This document shows positions 60,995 to 64,000 of a DNA stretch of 64,000 nt, piece by piece. Each line of letters opens with the position of its first letter. Positions within the stretch are counted from its first letter, which is position 1. The stretch comes from Paenibacillus sp. MSJ-34 (GTDB lineage: Bacteria; Bacillota; Bacilli; Paenibacillales; Paenibacillaceae), in the NCBI RefSeq assembly GCF_018918005.1, contig NZ_JAHLPR010000021.1:30790-94789 (forward strand). The letters are read 5' to 3'. A model generated the notes under the pieces. It saw only the letters and a program-made list of their open reading frames with translations. It searched no databases and was not told the DNA's origin. The position numbers and the translations under genes were made by a program.

Positions 60995-61987
60995 TTACAT
61001 GCGCGGCGCTGCCGTTGAATTGCGGACAATCAGCTTGGGCTCGAGCTTGACCGTTTTGCTGCGTATCGCATTGCCGTTGATTTGCTTCATTAGTAAGTCG
61101 ACGGCCGTCCGCCCGATCTGTACCGTAGGCTGCTTCACGGTCGTAAGATGCGGGTGCAGCGCAGAGGCGAAATACTGATCGTCGTATCCGACGACGGATA
61201 CATGATCCGGCACGCGAATGCCCTCCTGCATCAAAGCATTGATCAATCCGACTGCCATGTTGTCGTCGCATGCGAAAACGGCGGTCGGCAGACGGTCGGC
61301 TTCCATCCATTTGCGCCCGATTAGATAACCGTCGTCCATCGCGAACGCGCCCTGTTCGATCGCGAAAGGCTGCAAGCCGGCTTCCCGCAACGCTTGCCTA
61401 TAACCTTTCTCCCGTTCGACCGAACTTAAGAAATATTCCGGACCTCGTATATGCGCGATTTTCGTATGTCCCAATTCGATTAAATGCCGGGTGGCATCGT
61501 AACCTCCTTGAAAATTATTGACGATCACATTGAAGACGGATGGAATGATCTTCTGATTGTCGATCAGTACAAACGGAATTTTGCGCTTCGTTAATTCGAC
61601 CACATACTGCTCTTCCTTAATAGGGGATAAAATGATCAGCCCGTCCACTCGATCTTCTTGAATCAAGTAATGTTCTTCGTTTTCCAAGCCCGGGGATACG
61701 GAAAGCGCCAAATAATAGCCATGCGCCTCCAACGTATTTGTAACTTCATTCACAACCTCATCCAAGAAGGAGTCTTGCAACGTCGTTACGATCAGGCCGA
61801 TAATGCGCGTTTTTCCCTTCGCCAAGCTTCTTGCAGCCGCATTCGGATGGTAATTCAATTCTCTCATCGCATCCAGCACTTTTTGTCTGTTTTTCTCCCG
61901 TACCGACGAGGAATTGTTCAAAACACGCGATACGGTAACTACCGACAATCCGGACTTTTTCGCTACATCGAAAATGCTAACTCTCAT
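60995..61987 (-). CDS. LacI-family transcription regulator
   Basis: 330 residues. N-terminal HTH (SIFDVAKKSGLSVVTVSRVLNNSSSVREKNRQKVLDAMRELNYHPNAAARSL) and a periplasmic-binding-like sugar domain (IGLIVTTLQDSFLDEVVNEV, FACDDNMAVGLINALMQEGIRVPDHVSVVGYDDQYFASALHPHLTTV). It lies just after a large solute-binding protein gene, in the same direction, and probably controls that uptake system. Confidence 0.92.
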   Translation of the reverse strand: MRVSIFDVAKKSGLSVVTVSRVLNNSSSVREKNRQKVLDAMRELNYHPNAAARSLAKGKTRIIGLIVTTLQDSFLDEVVNEVTNTLEAHGYYLALSVSPGLENEEHYLIQEDRVDGLIILSPIKEEQYVVELTKRKIPFVLIDNQKIIPSVFNVIVNNFQGGYDATRHLIELGHTKIAHIRGPEYFLSSVEREKGYRQALREAGLQPFAIEQGAFAMDDGYLIGRKWMEADRLPTAVFACDDNMAVGLINALMQEGIRVPDHVSVVGYDDQYFASALHPHLTTVKQPTVQIGRTAVDLLMKQINGNAIRSKTVKLEPKLIVRNSTAAPRM

Positions 61988-62095
61988 CGTCCTCGCCCCT
62001 ATAGACCTTTAAATAACACGGTAGGTTGATTTCACTTGCCGATCCTTTACATTCTATAACGATCCCACAATACGAGACTTGCCGTTCATAATGAG

Positions 62096-62135
62096 AAGAA
62101 ACGAGGGATACTATTAAAATCATAGCATTCCCTCG
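62096..62135 (-). terminator. Terminator between binding-protein and LacI-family genes
   Basis: Stem CGAGGGA plus TGCTAT with their partners (62102-62114 and 62122-62135, one bulged base), then TTTCTTC on the minus strand. Confidence 0.7.
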
Positions 62136-62159
62136 CCATTTCTTAAAGCTAATAAACGA

Positions 62160-63851
62160 TTAGCGGCCTAGCGCTTTCAAATTTTCTTTCCATTTTTTGT
62201 CGTAGTATTCCAACAGTTTGTCGTAGCCGGACTTAACGGAGTCGGCATGAGCCTTATCCAAAATGTCGAGAACCTCTTGGTCCGTCTTGGCGGTCAACGC
62301 TTGCGATCTTACTTTCAGCCAAATATCCTTGACGCGCTGGTAGATGATGCCTTCCTCGGATTCCGGCATCGGAGCCAGGTTGACGAACTCGGTCGCATCG
62401 CTTTGCGTTTTCCACGTCACTTCCGATTGCCAACGCGTAGCCCAGTTGCGGTCATTCTCATCCAGCGTTGATTCGTATTTCGTTTTGACGTTATCGACAT
62501 ACACCGTATTGCCGACCCAAGTAATGTTGGTCGTTTCGCCTTGCAGCTTGGCAAGTTCATCTTTCTCCGTTACATATTTTTCCGTAAATTTCGGCGTAAT
62601 TCCGTCCTCTTCCCATCCGTCCCAGAATCTTCCTTCCGGTCCCCACATCAACAATGTTTGCCCTTCCGGACCGGTATACCAGTCAAGGAATGCGAAAACG
62701 GCTTCCGGATCTTTGGCGCTCGTCGTAATGACCGCGACGTTCCATCCAAGCACGTTATAGCTTCCCGGATAAATCTTGTTCTTATCCAAGCCTTCTTTAT
62801 AAATCGGCCAAATCATAAAGTATCCTGCATCCGGATCCTTTTTGGACAGTTCCGCATCGGCAGGCATCGCGAATTTCATCGGATCGGAGCTCGCCAATAC
62901 AGCTACGCGCCCGTTCATCACCTTCTCGGTAATTTTGTCTTCCGTTTGCGTAAACGCATCTTGCGTCATTAATTTCTCACGGAACAATTTGGCGGCGTAT
63001 ACCGTCGCTTCGCGGAACGGCTCATCCAAAAATATGGATGTCATTTTATCGCCGTCCGGCACGAAGAAATGTCTTGTATAACTGCGGTTGTTTTCTTTAA
63101 AAGCGGAATAAAGCTGGTCGATGCCGTTGCCTTCTTTCGCCGTGGTCGTTTCGAACGGAATGACATTCGGGTACTTTTCTTTTACTAATTTGAGGTAATT
63201 ATACAAATCGTCGGTCGTTTCCAACTTAGGCGAACCTAGTTCTTTGTAAATTTTCTTGTTGACGGCATAGCCGGCGTTTCCGTTCGGCTGGTTCGTGTAC
63301 CAGTTCGGGAATTGGTACAATTTGCCGTCCTCGGAGCGAAGCATTTTCAACGTATCTTCCCCGAGCCATTTTTTCAAGTTCGGATATTTCTCCATATAAT
63401 CGTCCAGCGGGACAAGCATGCCCGCTTCGCGCAGCCGCTCCACATCCGCTCCGCGTTCGGTCCATATAATATCGGGCAACTGTCCTGCCACTATCATCGT
63501 TTGCAGCTTCTTCTCGGCTTCGTTGCCGGATTGGATCGGTTTAATATTCACTTTCAAATTTTCTTTAATCCATTTGGAAGCTTCGTCCTTGCCCCAAGGA
63601 GGCGTCGAATACCAGTCGTAGTGTCCGTAAAAAGAAATCTCAAGCGGCTCTTTCCCGAGCGGATACAGGTCGCTGGCTTCCTCTTGCTGTTGTCCTTGCC
63701 CTTCGTTCGTCTGCTCTTGCCCTGTCTGGGGCGTCGGTTCCGCCGGCCCCTGCGAAGTGCCCCCGCCCCCGCTGCATCCTACGATAAGCGACAAGGCCAC
63801 GATCGCGGATAGGACGCCAAGAATCCATTTTTTCTTACCCTTCATGTTCAT
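62160..63851 (-). CDS. Large sugar-type solute-binding lipoprotein (LplA-like)
   Basis: 563 residues. Lipobox SLIVGCSG with Cys26, a Gly/Gln/Glu-rich linker, then the large family of Paenibacillus/Bacillus LplA-like binders: LEISFYGHYDWYSTPPWGKDEASKWIKENLKVNIK, TMIVAGQLPDIIWTERGADVERLREAGMLVPLDDYMEKYPNLKKWL, FLDWYTGPEGQTLLMWGPEGRFWDGWEEDG. Binds an oligosaccharide for a CUT1 ABC importer, but no permease genes follow; the permeases may lie beyond the right edge. GGGGAAAGG precedes the ATG. Confidence 0.88.
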   Translation of the reverse strand: MNMKGKKKWILGVLSAIVALSLIVGCSGGGGTSQGPAEPTPQTGQEQTNEGQGQQQEEASDLYPLGKEPLEISFYGHYDWYSTPPWGKDEASKWIKENLKVNIKPIQSGNEAEKKLQTMIVAGQLPDIIWTERGADVERLREAGMLVPLDDYMEKYPNLKKWLGEDTLKMLRSEDGKLYQFPNWYTNQPNGNAGYAVNKKIYKELGSPKLETTDDLYNYLKLVKEKYPNVIPFETTTAKEGNGIDQLYSAFKENNRSYTRHFFVPDGDKMTSIFLDEPFREATVYAAKLFREKLMTQDAFTQTEDKITEKVMNGRVAVLASSDPMKFAMPADAELSKKDPDAGYFMIWPIYKEGLDKNKIYPGSYNVLGWNVAVITTSAKDPEAVFAFLDWYTGPEGQTLLMWGPEGRFWDGWEEDGITPKFTEKYVTEKDELAKLQGETTNITWVGNTVYVDNVKTKYESTLDENDRNWATRWQSEVTWKTQSDATEFVNLAPMPESEEGIIYQRVKDIWLKVRSQALTAKTDQEVLDILDKAHADSVKSGYDKLLEYYDKKWKENLKALGR

Positions 63852-63924
63852 ACCTTTCCCCTTTCACCTCATTTAATTTATCCTAAATTTCGAAAGTACC
63901 GTTCATTGAAAACATAAAAAAGTG

Positions 63925-64000
63925 CCCAAATCTTTGGTAGAATGGTGTTTGTCGAGAACACTACACCCAAAGAGAGGAGCACCTTTTAGGTGAAGTCTAC
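63925..64000 (+). mobile_element. Possible left end of an insertion sequence, cut by the window edge
   Basis: After the lipoprotein gene the sequence changes to AAAAAGTGCCCAAATCTTTGG, then AGAGAGGAG and GTGAAGTCTAC, which would be a ribosome site and a GTG start at the very edge. The AAAAAGTGCCC stretch and the later CTCTTTGG/AGCACCTTTT region form an imperfect inverted repeat. No transposase sequence is visible, so this is a guess from layout. Confidence 0.3.

Overview
The window looks like a chromosomal segment of a spore-forming member of the Paenibacillaceae (Paenibacillus/Cohnella-like Firmicutes). The grounds are moderately GC-rich protein genes with strong AGGAGG-type ribosome sites, tRNA-synthetase T-boxes, a SAM-I (S-box) riboswitch, sporulation genes (YtxC, a Spo0E-like phosphatase, a short acid-soluble spore protein), futalosine-pathway menaquinone synthesis (MqnC), YesM/YesN two-component pairs, and gene orders shared with Bacillus (ytxC-thrS; pheS-pheT-zapA-cvpA-mutS2). 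The family assignment is inference from gene content; no rRNA is present. Most genes are on the minus strand.

Layout. 1-2.1 kb: the end of a liaF-liaS cell-envelope stress operon, a small spore protein and a 3D-domain cell-wall protein. 2.2-6.8 kb: thrS with its T-box, ytxC, mqnC. 6.9-10.5 kb: a methionine operon metA-metI-metC behind an S-box. 10.6-13.5 kb: corA with a long leader, an HRDC-domain gene with a promoter-proximal terminator, and a DUF3055 gene. 14-23.6 kb: housekeeping genes (ROK sugar kinase, phosphodiester glycosidase-like protein, 5'-3' exonuclease, two aminotransferases, ArsC/Spx-like protein, RluA pseudouridine synthase, CobU-like protein, Spo0E-like, Lrp, small membrane proteins). 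23.6-33.3 kb: mutS2, cvpA, a very long zapA, pheT, pheS and a phe T-box, with two plus-strand genes (YvlD-like holin-family protein, SDR) inserted.

33.4-55.3 kb is an accessory and transport region: GreA-like, YdjO-like and PP2C-like genes; a ferric/phosphonate/sugar-phosphate-type ABC operon beside a YesM/YesN pair; NUDIX hydrolase and metallophosphoesterase; DeoR; a cidR/cidAB holin-type locus; a CUT1 sugar ABC operon that carries an HlyD-type adaptor gene; and a VanRS-like two-component system. 55.9-56.15 kb holds tRNA-Pro(TGG) and tRNA-Gly(TCC). 56.8-60.8 kb is a copper cluster (CopC-CopD fusion, NarL-type two-component system, YcnI). 61-64 kb has a LacI regulator, a large solute-binding lipoprotein and what looks like the start of a mobile element at the right edge.

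The most unusual material is intergenic. A 186-187 bp element is present twice (33430-33615 and 56366-56552). Each copy has four 19-bp palindromes of the form TGTTGTA-N5-TACAACA at almost identical spacing (52, 63/64, 52 bp). Near the second copy lie two isolated sequences resembling type I-E CRISPR repeats and an 18-bp duplication of the 3' end of tRNA-Gly. The ZapA homologue carries 14 consecutive 11-residue (hendecad) coiled-coil repeats.
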